From: Flavobacteriia bacterium
Lineage (GTDB): Bacteria > Bacteroidota > Bacteroidia > Flavobacteriales_D > Crocinitomicaceae
Length of the DNA: 59,319 nt
Assembly (NCBI GenBank): GCA_947446925.1
Contig: CANFHU010000016.1
Span: forward strand, 1 to 59,319
Reading direction: 5' to 3'
In this document: positions 1 through 10,615 of the stretch, one piece after another
Numbering within the stretch: position 1 is the stretch's first letter
How the letters are laid out: the number at the start of each line of letters is the position of its first letter
Notes under the pieces: model-generated
What the model saw: only the letters and a program-made list of their open reading frames with translations
The model's database searches: none
What the model was told of the DNA's origin: nothing
Translations under genes and position numbers: made by a program

Positions 1-657
1 AATCGCTGCTGTTGGTGCAGTGTTATCTTTGGTGATGGTGATGCTTTGAGTTGCTGTACATCCATTAGAACCAGTTACTGTTACTGTATACGTACCATTT
101 GTTCGAACAATAGTAGTATCGTTCGTAGAACCTGTGGACCATGCATAAGAACTACCTCCTGTTGCCGTAAGCGTGATAGAAGGTGTTGTACACGTAATAG
201 CGGTGGTTACTGGTGTTGTAATCGCTGCTGTTGGTTGCGTGTTAACTTTGGTGATGGCGATGCTTCGAGTTGCTGTACATCCATTAGAACCAGTTACTGT
301 TACTGTATACGTACCATTTGTATTAACGATGGTTGTATCGCTCGTAGAGCCTGTGGACCATGCATAAGAACTACCTCCTGTTGCAGTAAGCGTGATAGAA
401 GGTGTTATACATGTAATAGCTGTGGTTACTGGTGTTGTAATCACTGCTGTTGGTGCAGTGTTATCTTTGGTGATGGCAATAGAGGTTGTATCCGTACAGC
501 CATTAGATCCCGTTACCACAACACTATAAGTACCATTTGTTCGAACAATAGTAGTATCGTTTGTAGAACCTGTGGACCATGTATAAGAACTACCTCCAGT
601 TGCTGTAAGCGTGATAGAAGAAGTTGTACACGTAATGGCTGATGATAACGAATTTAT
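1..657 (-). repeat. Three tandem 219-bp repeats inside the giant gene
   Basis: Units begin at about 1, 220 and 439, with an exact 219-base (73-codon) period and only scattered differences. Each codes for one Ig/PKD-like module with a WSTGSTxDTTIV core followed by NGTYxVxVTGSNGCT. The array continues to the window edge, so the full copy number is unknown. The high DNA identity contrasts with the older, diverged SprB repeats upstream and points to recent duplication. Confidence 0.9.
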
Positions 658-3600
658 AGCAACAATAGGTAATTGATTGATTGTAACTACAACCGGAGAT
701 ATTGTATACCCTCCAAGCGAATTGGTTGCCTTAATGTAGTATGTACCGTTACTAGCAGTTGAAGGTGTAGTAAACGGAATAGTTGCAAAAACATCCGTCC
801 AATAGGTATAGGTTAATCCAGATGCTGAACCTGATGTAATTGCAGGAAGTGTGATATCCTTTGTTGCAGGGAAACAAGAAGCTGTAGGATTAGTAATAAC
901 CAAATTAGGTTTTGGAATGATAGAAACACTCGAACTATTATTACTAGCATTTAAATCATCTGTTGTTGAACTTACAATTGCAGTGTTTAAATAATCACCA
1001 CTACTATTTACACTAGCAGTTATTACTAGAGAAGCACTAGCTCCATTCGATAGGGATCCTATTGACCAAATACCAGTAGCATTTGAAAAACTTCCCTGTG
1101 TAGGCGCTGTATTACTTACATAAGAATAACCGGAAGGTAAAACATCGCTTACTTGAACATTGCTTGCAGAACTACTTCCATTATTAGAAACACTTAATGT
1201 AAATTGGACGTTAGTTCCTACCGTTGGCGAAGATGAGTTTACTGTTTTAACAATACTTAGATCTGCTTGCGGAATAACCGAAATCGTGACACTGGAAGTA
1301 TTATTAGACAAATCAGAATCTGGTTGATCAGTGGTAGCAATACTAGCGGTATTCGTATAAACACCTGAATTGTTAATACTAGCATAAATTTTTAATGAAG
1401 TAGTCGCAGAACTCGCCAATGTACCAATACTCCAAATTCCTGAATTAGCAATATAAGCCCCTGCACCATTATCAGAAATATAAGTATAACCTGATGGTAA
1501 CAAATCATTTACTTTAACATTTGTAGCCGAATTTGATCCTAGATTAGACGCCGTCAAAGTAAATTCAATAACGCTTCCGCTGTATGTAGAACTTGTATTT
1601 GCAGTTTTTATAATTTTCAAATCTGCATTAGCTCCTGGTACGATTGTACTTGAACTTGTGTTGTTCGGGATATTTGAATCAGTAACGGAAGAAGTTACAC
1701 TGGCAGTATTTACATAATTACCGGATGCTAATACGGTACTAGTAATTGTTAGGCTAACAGAATCTTTATTTGCAATAGTTCCTATTGTCCATTCTCCTGT
1801 TACATTATTAAAACTACCTGCTGAAGGTGCAGTATTAGAAACAAAACTAAATCCTGTAGGAAGCGCATCGGTTACTACAACATTAGATGCATCACTCGGT
1901 CCATCGTTATAAACTTTTAGTGTAAAAATAACATTGCTACCTACAATTTGTGACGGGTTGTTCACTGATTTTACAATTCGAAGATCAGAAACTGGAACAG
2001 GAGTAGTAGTTACAGAAGCGGTATTATTTGATAAATCTGGATCTGGCTGTAAATTAGTACTTGTAACTGTTGCGGAATTAGTATAATTTCCTGTAGAATT
2101 TACCTTAGCAGTTATTTGTAAGGAAGCAGTTGTTCCTGTCAACATATTACCTATAGTCCAAACATGTGTAGTCGTATCATATTTTCCAGAACTATTATCT
2201 GAAACATACGAATAACCAGCAGGTAAATTATCTGTAACAGAAGCTCCTAAAGCTAAATTTGTACCCAAATTCGTTGCCGTTAAAGTAAATACAACATTTT
2301 CACCAACATTTGGAGTAGGAGTATTAACTGTTTTAGTCAATTGCATATCAGCTTTTCCATCTACGGATATAGATACTAATGCATCTTCACAAACACTATT
2401 ATTTGGAGAAGGAAGACAAACTCTATAGGTAAAACTGTCATCTCCAAAATAACCGGTATTCGGAGTATAGGTAAAAGTTCCATCTGAATTAAAAACTAAA
2501 GTACCATGACTTGGATTTGAAATAGAACTATAGGTTGAACCTACTTCATAATAATCATTTGTTTTGACTGTATCTGAAATTGCAGTATTAATAGGTGTAC
2601 CATATGCGTCATCTATTGCACTCGGTCCCACGGTAATTGTATATTTTCCATTTGCACTTAAACCGGTTGCATCTATTACGCGATAATCTAAAGTAAAAGT
2701 ACCTGCATAACCAGTTTTAGGTACAAATGTAAATGTTCCGTCACCAGATCCCCATGTTAAAGAACCTTGTGAAGGTGTTGGTGCAGAAAAATTGAAAAAC
2801 TCTAAATCAGTTAACAATCCATCCGCATCACTATCATTTCCAGCAACAGATGCTGTTAATGGTGTATTGTAATTTGTCTTTAATGTATCATTTAAAGCGA
2901 TAGGTGGCACACAACTAATTGATGCTACGGAAGCACTTCCGTTAGTAGTACATCCATTTGCATCCGTTACACCTACGGAATAGGATCCTGCACTTAAATA
3001 GGATAATGCTTGTGTTGTTATACCATTACTCCAATTATACGTATATGGTGCAACACCACCTGTAACAACAGCAAATGCAGAACCACTTGGATAAGTACAA
3101 CCTGTAGCATACGTAGTAACAGCAACGTTTAATGATGGTGCTGTTCCAACTATTACTGGTAAGGTTTCTGAACATCCTTTACTGTCTGTTATAGTTACGG
3201 TATATGTTTTTGGGGTAAGATTTAATGGATCTTCTACAATTTGTGAAGTGTTTGTCCAAGAATAATTAAATGGTGCTGTTCCATTTTGAATTGCTAAATC
3301 TATCGATCCTGTCGGACCACCACAAGAAGAAGCGGGAGTGACAGTAGCAAACAATTCGATTTTAGTAGTAGGCTCATTAACAATTGAACTCAAGGTATCT
3401 GTACACCCTTTATTATCTGTAACTATTAAATTGTATGTACCTGCAAATAAACTAGAAATGGTTGATGTAGTAGCTCCTGTTGACCAATTATAAGTTAATG
3501 GCGCTGTTCCTCCTGACGCAGTTGCAACAATTTCACCAGTAGAACTACCTAAACACACTACATCCGAAATAGTAGATCCTACCGTTAAGGAGGAGGCTGG

Positions 3601-6600
3601 CTGCGTTAATGCACTAGATGCTAACGACTTAGAACAACCGTTAGCGTCTGTAACTGTTGCTGTATAAATACCTACTGGTATACCATTTAAATCTTGGTTG
3701 GTAGATGCATAACTATTTGGTCCAGACCATGAAAAAGCATAGGGTGCCGCACCACCAGTTACAGATAAAGTGATTGTTCCATCTGAACCATTGGTACATG
3801 AAATGTTTTTATTCAACATATTCAATGCGATCACTGGTGATTCTGAAATATCAAAATTAGATACGGTAGATGTACAATTATTAGCATCTTTCACAACTAC
3901 GGAATAACTTGCTGCACCCAAAGAAGTTCTATCTTCTGAATTAGTTGTTCCTACAATATCAGACCAATCATAAGTATATGGACTTGTTCCTCCTGTTACA
4001 GATATATTAATTGCTCCTGAATTTTGACCATTACATAAAACGGAAGTAACATTCCCTGAAATACTTAATGCAGATATTTCTGTAATTGCAGTTTGTAATA
4101 CCGTAGTACACAACTTTGCATCGGTTACTGTAACAGAATAAGTACCTTTACCTAAGCCTGTTGCGGTTGCACTTGTTTGACTTGCTGCTGCTACATCCCA
4201 AGCATAACTATATGGTGAAGTTCCTCCAGTAACGGAAACTGTAGCAGCCCCAGACGCACTTCCAAAACATAATACATTTGTTTGGGAAGAAATAGTCGAA
4301 GTCAAATCTGCTAATGGCTCTGTAATTGTATAGGTAGCTGTAGCTGAACAACCGTTATCATCCTGCACAATAACGGAATAACTTCCTGAACTAACTCCGG
4401 ATATATCTTGAGTAGTTGATCCATTATTCCATAAGTAGGTATTGCTACCTGTTCCACCTGTAACACTTAAATCAATAGCTCCATTCACTCCACTATGACA
4501 ACTAACATGTGTAAGATTTGAAGTTAAACTTAATAAAGCTGGCTCTGAAAGGGTTGCCGATGTGCTAAACGTACAGCCTAATGCATCTGTAACTGTTAAG
4601 TCATATATGCCTGAAGATAAACCGGATAAATCTTTCGTACTCGCTGTAAATAAACTACTTACTTTTGTCCATGCGAAACTATATGGAGCAGTTCCTCCAC
4701 TAACCGTTGTTCGGATAATTCCAGTTGAACCTCCATAACATGAAATATTAGTTATCGCTGCAGATGCCGTTAAACTAGTTGTTGGTTGTGTTAATACAAA
4801 AGAGGATGTCAACGAACACGCATTCTGATCAGATACCGTTAATTGATACGTATTTGCGGATAATGAACTTCTATCCTCAACGTTTGATGCACCTGCAATA
4901 TCATTCCAATCATAAGTGTAAGCACCTGTTCCACCCGTAACTGTGATATTAATAGAACCTGTTGAATTACCATTACATGAAATATTAGTATTGGTATTAT
5001 TTATCTGTAAAGCATTTGGTTCTGTCAAAGTAACTGTAGCGGAAGATAAACATCCATTATCTGTATCTGTTATCTCTGCATTATAAATTCCTGAAGACAA
5101 TCCTGAAATATCTTCAGACGTTGAACTATAACCACCTGTGGTTTTTGACCATTGATAACTAAATGGTCCTACTCCACCATTAACAGTAATTTGAATTTCA
5201 CCATCCAGAAGATTATAACAACTTATATTTTTGGTGAGATCTATAGTTACACTTGCACCATCACTATTCCCAACAGCATAATTTTTCACAATAGAACATC
5301 CTGTATTGTTAGTTACTTTAACAGTATAATTACCTGAAGAAATAGCACTTAAATCTTGTGTTGTAGCACTTGTATTCCACAAATAAGTAAAGGAAGATCC
5401 TCCAGACGGAGTAATATCAATTGCACCTGTCGTTGAGCCACAGGTAGAACCTGTTGTAGATTCAGTAACTGTCGGTGAAGTTGAAAGACTAACTACGACA
5501 TCTGCAGAGGCTGAACATCCCTTTTGATCAGTAACTAAAACAGAATAGGTTCCTTCATCCAATGGAGAAGTTGCATTATATACGATCGGACTTGCTTCAG
5601 ATGAAGAAAAACTATTTGGACCTGACCAAACATAGGAAATTCCTCCATTCGCGGATAATTGTAGGTTAGAACCAATACATGCAGCTCCTAAAACACTAGC
5701 TGTTGCACTTGGTGCATGAACATAAACAGTCAAAATGGTTTCCGAACTTTCTCCACATGTATTATTCGATTTTACTTTAATTGGATAGGAACCGATGGAT
5801 ACTGCATTCCAATTAACTTTTATTTCTGAAGTTCCTTGTCCACTTACAATAACTGCTCCTGTTGGAACTGTCCATGTATAACTTGTAATATCCACATCTG
5901 GTGTAACAGAAAATACTTTTGCAGCATCCGATTTACAAACATCCACTCCAATACAACCAACTGCATCTGCAATTACAATGGAACTAGAGGTAGTTATACA
6001 ATTATTAGCATCTTTAACAGTTATTGTATAAGAACCTGCTAATAAACCAACACGATCCTCTGCATTACTTGTCCCTGAAAGATCAGCCCAATCATAGGTA
6101 TATGGTGCAGTACCATTGGATGCTGTGATATCAATTGTACCGTTTGAAGTACAAGATACATCTGTAGATGAAACCGATAAATTTATCGAAGAAGGTAGTG
6201 TTATAGATTGTGAACCAAGTATGACTTCACAACCAATATCATCGGCATCTCGAATTTGTACACTATAAGTTCCAGCAGGTAGTGATGAAAAATTACCACT
6301 AGATTGCCATGAACTTGAATTCAATCGGTATTCATAATTTGTAGTACCAGAAGGGTTGGAAATAGAAATAGTACCTGTTCCATCACCACATGCGGTATTT
6401 GTTTTAGCTACTGTTGCTGTTAATGAACATGTACGTAATGCACCATGGCCAAACTGTCCAAAAGCGGATAATCCTTTTCGTGAAACGATTGGAGTAATAT
6501 AGCCTGTGATATCGTGTGTACCATTTAATGCCCAATCTGCTATATCACTCGTTCTTTGTATTACTCGAACTGTATTGTCTTCTGTATAGGTAGCAAATCC

Positions 6601-9600
6601 ATTTCCGGATAATTTCAAATCATAATTGGTGCTGGCCAAACTATTTGCTTCAGTTAACGTCCAGTAACCCTCAGGGAAAACATTTGTTACTGTTTTTGAA
6701 TTTTCAGTTAAAGAAGCTGTATTATTCCAACCTGGAGAAGATGCAATAAAACAAGCAGTTAATGAACCATTGGTTAAATTAACGAAATTTAATTCGGCTA
6801 AATTTGAATTTGTTGTTGTACCAACAGGAAATTGAATAGCTGTTCCAGTTGTATTTATCCAACGTTTAAAACAACCAATTATATTACCTGCTGTATAACT
6901 CAAAGTTCCAGCAGCAGAAGTAGATGTTCCAAGTTCAAAAGTTGAACCACTTGCAGAAACATCAATATTTCCGGATGTCATTGTTAATGTATTTGTAACC
7001 GTAACTGGTTTTAACAACACTAAACTTTTGGATGATTTTGCAAGCGTTAATTTATAAAATGACAAAGTAGCAGAACTTCCTCCAACCGATTGATCACTCG
7101 TAGTATTATTAAAAATAACTGTCCCACTATTCGGTGTAAACGTTCCTCCATTATTTAACCAATCTCCATTGACTGTTAATGTATTCGTACCTGAAATTGT
7201 TAATGTTGCACCACTACTTATTGTAATTGAATTACAAACACCTCCTTCAGCACCAATCGTTGGTTGATTTCCACCAGAAGGTATAATTACATTCGTTGCA
7301 GAGGTAGGTATAACAGATCCACACCAGTTAGTAGCAGTATTCCAATCTGTACTGGTAACTCCACTCCATGTTCCGGAAATACAAGAAGCCGTTACATTAA
7401 TAATTCCTGTCGCAGGTGCAAAATAGGTAGCATTCTTATTTGTTGCTGAGGAATTTGTATGACCCCAAGATCCATTAACTTGTTTGGTATTTACAAACGT
7501 TAGTGTATTAGCGGAAGATGTTAACCCTGTTCCTAAATTTAATAAAACACCACTCGCAATCGACAAATCTCCATTTACGGTTGTAGCCGAACTTATGGTT
7601 TTAGTACCTGAACCTGAAAACACTAAATTATTAAAAGTGGTAGATGAAGCAGACAAAATTTGACCTGCATTATTAAAGTTTACCGTACTTGTTCCTGGAA
7701 CAAAAACAGAGCCTATACCATCCCAAACTGTTGCTCCATTTGCATTCACATTTAAAGTACTTGAACCTCCATTCAAAGTACCAGTTGTTAAAGTGACATT
7801 TCCGGTAAACGTATGCGTCAGTAAATTACCTAAATTTAAAGTACCACCGGAGCCATTAATTGTCAATGCTCTTCCATTCACATTTCCATTAAATGTTGCT
7901 GTTCCTGAAGTTTTTGATAAAGTTATTGTTCCTGTTGTTGTAAATCCAGCAATGGACTGACTAGCAGATGTCCCTAAAATTGTAACACCGCCTGTACCAC
8001 TTGTTAAAGTACCTGAATTAATAAAATTTCCTCCTAATTTTAATAAAAAGGAAGAAGGTGTTAATGTTGCACCTGATTTTATTGTTAATGGTATTCCAGC
8101 ACTAAACTCTTTAATCTCATTTAAAGTAACTGAACCTGCAGTGTTCGCAATAACAACCCCGCCACTTGCTGCAAAAGGTGTTATCCATTCTTCAGAGGAT
8201 GCTGTTCGAGCATCTGTTGACTTATATTGCAATGTTGCGGAAGGGCCATATGTAACTACACCTGCACCAGTAACCGCAGGACTAGCTGACCCTTCTAAAG
8301 AAAAAGTACCATTTACTGTTGGTGTAGTAGCAAATGTTTTTACACTTGTACCTGATAAAGTTAAGTTTGTATATGTGGTAGGATAACAGGTTTGTGTACC
8401 AGATCTAGAATAATTTACAAGTGTATTAGTACCAGCAAAATTAATAGTATTTGTTCCATTTAAAGTAAAAATAGTTCCACCAGAACTTAAATTCAATACA
8501 CCTGTTTGTGCACCTGTTGCTAATGAAAAAGTAGTGGAATTTCCAGTTCCATTAACGGTTGTAACAGTACCATTTAAAGTTACGACACCACTTCCTATAT
8601 AGAACACTGCGTTCGCAAGTTTAGATGCTGTACTAGAACTTTTACTTGTCAAGGTGGTAGTACCAGAGACTGTTAAATTTGAAATGGTGGATGTTAAAGT
8701 ATGAGTAAAAGTTCCTGTTCCAGTGGTAGTATTACTTCCGACGTCTAAAGTATTACAGGTTAATGTACCATTACCAGAAATTGTAACTGCTCTATTTGTT
8801 GTTGAATTATTTAATTTAACACCATTAGATATTGCCAAAGTACCAGCAATAGAAAGTGTGGAAGAAGTTGTATTACTGAATGTTAGTGCATTTGCAGAAG
8901 AAGAACCAGAAAAATAAGCTGTTCCACTAGCCTTACTAAAAGTAAGCGTTCCTGTATTTGAAAATGCCCCTATATTTTGAGTAGCAGTTCCTGTAACCGT
9001 AATTCCACCTGAACCAGAAGTTGTTCCCCCATTATTTACAAAATCACCATTTAGTGTAATTGCATTACTAGAAGCAGCAAATGTAACACCACTATTTAAT
9101 GTTAAAGTTCCATTCATGGTTAAGGATGATGCTAGAGTTTTAGTTCCTGAACCAGAAAGTGTTAAATTATAAAATGTAGAATTTGTAATTGTTTGGGCTG
9201 TTCCATTAAATACAACCGTACTTGAATTACTAGTGAATGTGCCACTATTAGAAAAGTTTCCACTAACTGTCAATACATTAGTTCCTGTAATTGTTAATGT
9301 AGCACCTGTTTGAATAGTTAAGTTATTACAAACTGCACCTGCAGCACTAATATTAGGTTGATTACCCCCTGATGCTATTACTACATTGGTGGAAGAAGTT
9401 GGTAAGGTAGAATTACACCAGTTAGATGCTGTATTCCAATCAGTACTTGTAGCACCAGTCCATGTACCCAAAATACAGGTATTAACATTTATAATTCCCG
9501 TACTAGCTGCAAAATAAGTCGCATTTATAGTACCTGCGGAAGAACCTGTACCTCCATAACCTGCATTATCTGGCTGGGTTACACCATTAAATTTCAAGGA

Positions 9601-10581
9601 TAATGATTTATGTGTTAACCCTGTTCCTAAGTTTACTTTAGCACCACTAAGAATACTCAAACTTTGAGTAATTGTTTTTGCTGCATTAAAAGTTACGTTG
9701 GATCCACTGGTATTTGCAATGATAACACCACCTGAACCACTAAAAGTAGTTGGAAATTCAATTCCTGTAGTCTGTGCACCTGTACCTTTATATTGTATTG
9801 TAGATGCAGAACCATAGGTTGGTGCTGTACCTGTAATTGTTGCAGTACCTTCAATAGATAAAACCCCATTGATAGTAGAGCCGGTTAAAGTCTTAGCATT
9901 TGAACCAGATAAAGTAAGATTATTGTAGGTATAAGACCCTACTGACTGTGCTCCAGCACCATTAAATTCAACAGTTCCAAAACTACCACTTGAGTTTGAC
10001 AAAGTTCCTGTTGCTAAAAATGCACCACCAACTTTTAAAATACCATTGTCTGTAAAAACTACTGTTGCACTTGTATTAGAACCCGTTATATCACCTGTTA
10101 CATTAACCGTTCCAGTAGTAATTGTAATTTGATGTCTATTCGTACCCCCTCCACTAGTAAATGCAACACTTCCTGCATTTAAACTTCCTGCTCCTACTAT
10201 TATTTGATTAAAACTAGATGCAGATCTTGGTAATGTTATTGCACCACTAACATCTAGAGTATACGTACCCAATGTTAATGAAGTTGCTGTACTAGTAGTA
10301 AATGTAACACTCGCACAAGCCGCATTTGCAGTTAATGTGACATTAAATCCACCTTCAATTGTAACAACATCCCCAGCAACAGGATACACTCCCGTTCCAA
10401 CGGCTGAACCACCACTTGTAGTAGACCAAGTTGTATTAGAAGTCCAGTTACCTGATTGACGAGAGAAATAGGTAGCAGCAAAAGAGCTCGTAGATATCCC
10501 CACTAACAAAACCAAGAATAAAATTGTTCTAAAATTTATTTTGGATAAAGTTGGAATAGCGTTATGGAATTTTTTTCTCAT
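1..10581 (-). CDS. Giant SprB/DUF11-repeat surface protein, 3' end cut by window
   Basis: The frame stays open from an ATG at 10579-10581 to the left edge, at least 3,527 codons; the C-terminus, and any T9SS sorting domain, lie outside. Layout from the N-terminus: signal peptide (residues 1-35, ending SSFA); about 1,350 residues of Gly/Ser/Thr/Asn-rich beta-solenoid-like repeats containing STDWNTASNW-type motifs; about 12 SprB-like repeats (about 1385-2550; Cys near each start, then GG(T)xPY.Y.W and TVTDxNGC); two cadherin-like/Big_9-type domains (about 2560-2735); four DUF11 repeats (about 2740-3220); then three near-identical 73-residue Ig-like repeats at the edge. Proteins of this type in Bacteroidota are T9SS-exported adhesins used in gliding or attachment; that role is inferred. 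The gene starts 34 bases after the neighbouring SprB-repeat gene, so cotranscription is likely. I read most of the frame by translation and saw no stop. Confidence 0.9.
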   Translation of the reverse strand, partial: MRKKFHNAIPTLSKINFRTILFLVLLVGISTSSFAATYFSRQSGNWTSNTTWSTTSGGSAVGTGVYPVAGDVVTIEGGFNVTLTANAACASVTFTTSTATSLTLGTYTLDVSGAITLPRSASSFNQIIVGAGSLNAGSVAFTSGGGTNRHQITITTGTVNVTGDITGSNTSATVVFTDNGILKVGGAFLATGTLSNSSGSFGTVEFNGAGAQSVGSYTYNNLTLSGSNAKTLTGSTINGVLSIEGTATITGTAPTYGSASTIQYKGTGAQTTGIEFPTTFSGSGGVIIANTSGSNVTFNAAKTITQSLSILSGAKVNLGTGLTHKSLSLKFNGVTQPDNAGYGGTGSSAGTINATYFAASTGIINVNTCILGTWTGATSTDWNTASNWCNSTLPTSSTNVVIASGGNQPNISAAGAVCNNLTIQTGATLTITGTNVLTVSGNFSNSGTFTSNSSTVVFNGTAQTITNSTFYNLTLSGSGTKTLASSLTMNGTLTLNSGVTFAASSNAITLNGDFVNNGGTTSGSGGITVTGTATQNIGAFSNTGTLTFSKASGTAYFSGSSSANALTFSNTTSSTLSIAGTLAISNGVKLNNSTTNRAVTISGNGTLTCNTLDVGSNTTTGTGTFTHTLTSTISNLTVSGTTTLTSKSSSTASKLANAVFYIGSGVVTLNGTVTTVNGTGNSTTFSLATGAQTGVLNLSSGGTIFTLNGTNTINFAGTNTLVNYSRSGTQTCYPTTYTNLTLSGTSVKTFATTPTVNGTFSLEGSASPAVTGAGVVTYGPSATLQYKSTDARTASSEEWITPFAASGGVVIANTAGSVTLNEIKEFSAGIPLTIKSGATLTPSSFLLKLGGNFINSGTLTSGTGGVTILGTSASQSIAGFTTTGTITLSKTSGTATFNGNVNGRALTINGSGGTLNLGNLLTHTFTGNVTLTTGTLNGGSSTLNVNANGATVWDGIGSVFVPGTSTVNFNNAGQILSASSTTFNNLVFSGSGTKTISSATTVNGDLSIASGVLLNLGTGLTSSANTLTFVNTKQVNGSWGHTNSSATNKNATYFAPATGIINVTASCISGTWSGVTSTDWNTATNWCGSVIPTSATNVIIPSGGNQPTIGAEGGVCNSITISSGATLTISGTNTLTVNGDWLNNGGTFTPNSGTVIFNNTTSDQSVGGSSATLSFYKLTLAKSSKSLVLLKPVTVTNTLTMTSGNIDVSASGSTFELGTSTSAAGTLSYTAGNIIGCFKRWINTTGTAIQFPVGTTTNSNLAELNFVNLTNGSLTACFIASSPGWNNTASLTENSKTVTNVFPEGYWTLTEANSLASTNYDLKLSGNGFATYTEDNTVRVIQRTSDIADWALNGTHDITGYITPIVSRKGLSAFGQFGHGALRTCSLTATVAKTNTACGDGTGTISISNPSGTTNYEYRLNSSSWQSSGNFSSLPAGTYSVQIRDADDIGCEVILGSQSITLPSSINLSVSSTDVSCTSNGTIDITASNGTAPYTYDWADLSGTSNAEDRVGLLAGSYTITVKDANNCITTSSSIVIADAVGCIGVDVCKSDAAKVFSVTPDVDITSYTWTVPTGAVIVSGQGTSEIKVNWNAVSIGSYPIKVKSNNTCGESSETILTVYVHAPSATASVLGAACIGSNLQLSANGGISYVWSGPNSFSSSEASPIVYNATSPLDEGTYSVLVTDQKGCSASADVVVSLSTSPTVTESTTGSTCGSTTGAIDITPSGGSSFTYLWNTSATTQDLSAISSGNYTVKVTNNTGCSIVKNYAVGNSDGASVTIDLTKNISCYNLLDGEIQITVNGGVGPFSYQWSKTTGGYSSTSEDISGLSSGIYNAEITDTDNGCLSSATVTLTEPNALQINNTNTNISCNGNSTGSINITVTGGTGAYTYDWNDIAGASNVEDRSSLSANTYQLTVSDQNACSLTSSFVLTQPTTSLTASAAITNISCYGGSTGIIRTTVSGGTAPYSFAWTKVSSLFTASTKDLSGLSSGIYDLTVTDALGCTFSTSATLSEPALLSLTSNLTHVSCHSGVNGAIDLSVTGGTGSNTYLWNNGSTTQDISGVSSGSYSVIVQDDNGCSATATYTITEPLADLTSTISSQTNVLCFGSASGAATVSVTGGTSPYSYAWDVAAASQTSATATGLGKGTYSVTVTDAKLCTTVLQTAITEISALSISGNVTSVLCNGQNSGAINISVTGGTSPYTYDWSDIVGTTNSEDRTSLGAASYSVVVKDANNCTSTVSNFDISESPVIALNMLNKNISCTNGSDGTITLSVTGGAAPYAFSWSGPNSYASTNQDLNGIPVGIYTATVTDANGCSKSLASSALTQPASSLTVGSTISDVVCLGSSTGEIVATASGGTAPLTYNWSTGATTSTISSLFAGTYNLIVTDNKGCTDTLSSIVNEPTTKIELFATVTPASSCGGPTGSIDLAIQNGTAPFNYSWTNTSQIVEDPLNLTPKTYTVTITDSKGCSETLPVIVGTAPSLNVAVTTYATGCTYPSGSAFAVVTGGVAPYTYNWSNGITTQALSYLSAGSYSVGVTDANGCTTNGSASVASISCVPPIALNDTLKTNYNTPLTASVAGNDSDADGLLTDLEFFNFSAPTPSQGSLTWGSGDGTFTFVPKTGYAGTFTLDYRVIDATGLSANGKYTITVGPSAIDDAYGTPINTAISDTVKTNDYYEVGSTYSSISNPSHGTLVFNSDGTFTYTPNTGYFGDDSFTYRVCLPSPNNSVCEDALVSISVDGKADMQLTKTVNTPTPNVGENVVFTLTATNLGTNLALGASVTDNLPAGYSYVSDNSSGKYDTTTHVWTIGNMLTGTTASLQITAKVNSTGNYTNSATVTSTNLQPDPDLSNNTASVTTTPVPVSDLRIVKSVNNPSQIVGSNVIFTLKVYNDGPSDASNVVVTDALPTGFSFVSNTAPSAGSFNNVTGEWTIGTIANKDSVSLTITSTVLASGNYVNTASVTSSVTDSNIPNNTSSSTIVPGANADLKIIKTANTSSTYSGSVIEFTLTASNLGSNSATNVKVNDLLPSGYTYISDNGAGAYIANSGIWSIGTLASSATTSLKIYASINNSGVYTNTASIATTDQPDSDLSNNTSSVTISVIPQADLSIVKTVNSSSPTVGTNVQFTLSVSNNGSSSASNVQVSDVLPSGYSYVSNTAPTQGSFSNATGIWSIGSLSNGASASLVITASVNSSGDYLNTAIVSSTTDDLNASNNSSSVSIIPKPNLVITNPTASCFPATKDITLPAITSGSASGLTYTYWTDVFATIPFTTPSTASNGTYYIKATNSLGGYTISPVVVTINQLPIVAINSLSSAITCTTSSITLTATGGSSYTWSTGSTNDTTIVRTNGTYSVVVTGSNGCTDTTSIAITKDNTAPTAVITTPVTTAITCITPSITLTATGGSSYAWSTGSTSDTTIVNTNGTYTVTVTGSNGCTATRSIAITKVNTQPTAAITTPVTTAITCTTPSITLTATGGSSYAWSTGSTNDTTIVRTNGTYTVTVTGSNGCTATQSITITKDNTAPTAAI
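905..2370 (-). repeat. Four DUF11 repeats (about 120 codons each)
   Basis: Four successive coding units each open with a D(L/M)xIxKTxN-like motif and contain a (V/L)P(S/T/A)GYxYVS-like segment and a final NTAxV...DxxxxNN(T/S)(S/A)SV motif. This is the conserved-repeat (DUF11) pattern of bacterial surface proteins. Unit starts on the minus strand lie near 2362, 1985, 1630 and 1270. Confidence 0.8.
2900..6430 (-). repeat. Array of about 12 SprB-like repeats
   Basis: Units of 60-75 codons carry the SprB signature: a Cys near the start, G(S/A)I.(I/L)(S/T)V(T/S)GG(T)xPY.Y.W, then L.(A/S)G.Y.(V/L).V.D..GC. The copies are diverged at the DNA level. The array sits in the middle of the giant surface protein; the same repeat occurs five times in the upstream 888-residue protein. 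Confidence 0.85.
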
Positions 10582-10615
10582 AATATAATTTCTAAATTCA
10601 TGATCTAACCTTCTT

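Noticed and set aside
46-642. Cys-rich plus-strand open frame of 198 codons
   Set aside because: It is the reverse of the 219-bp repeats of the giant minus-strand gene; the repeated Cys pattern comes from the coding repeats on the other strand.
1-657. Possible CRISPR array
   Set aside because: The 219-bp units adjoin without spacers and are coding; no short repeat-spacer pattern exists.
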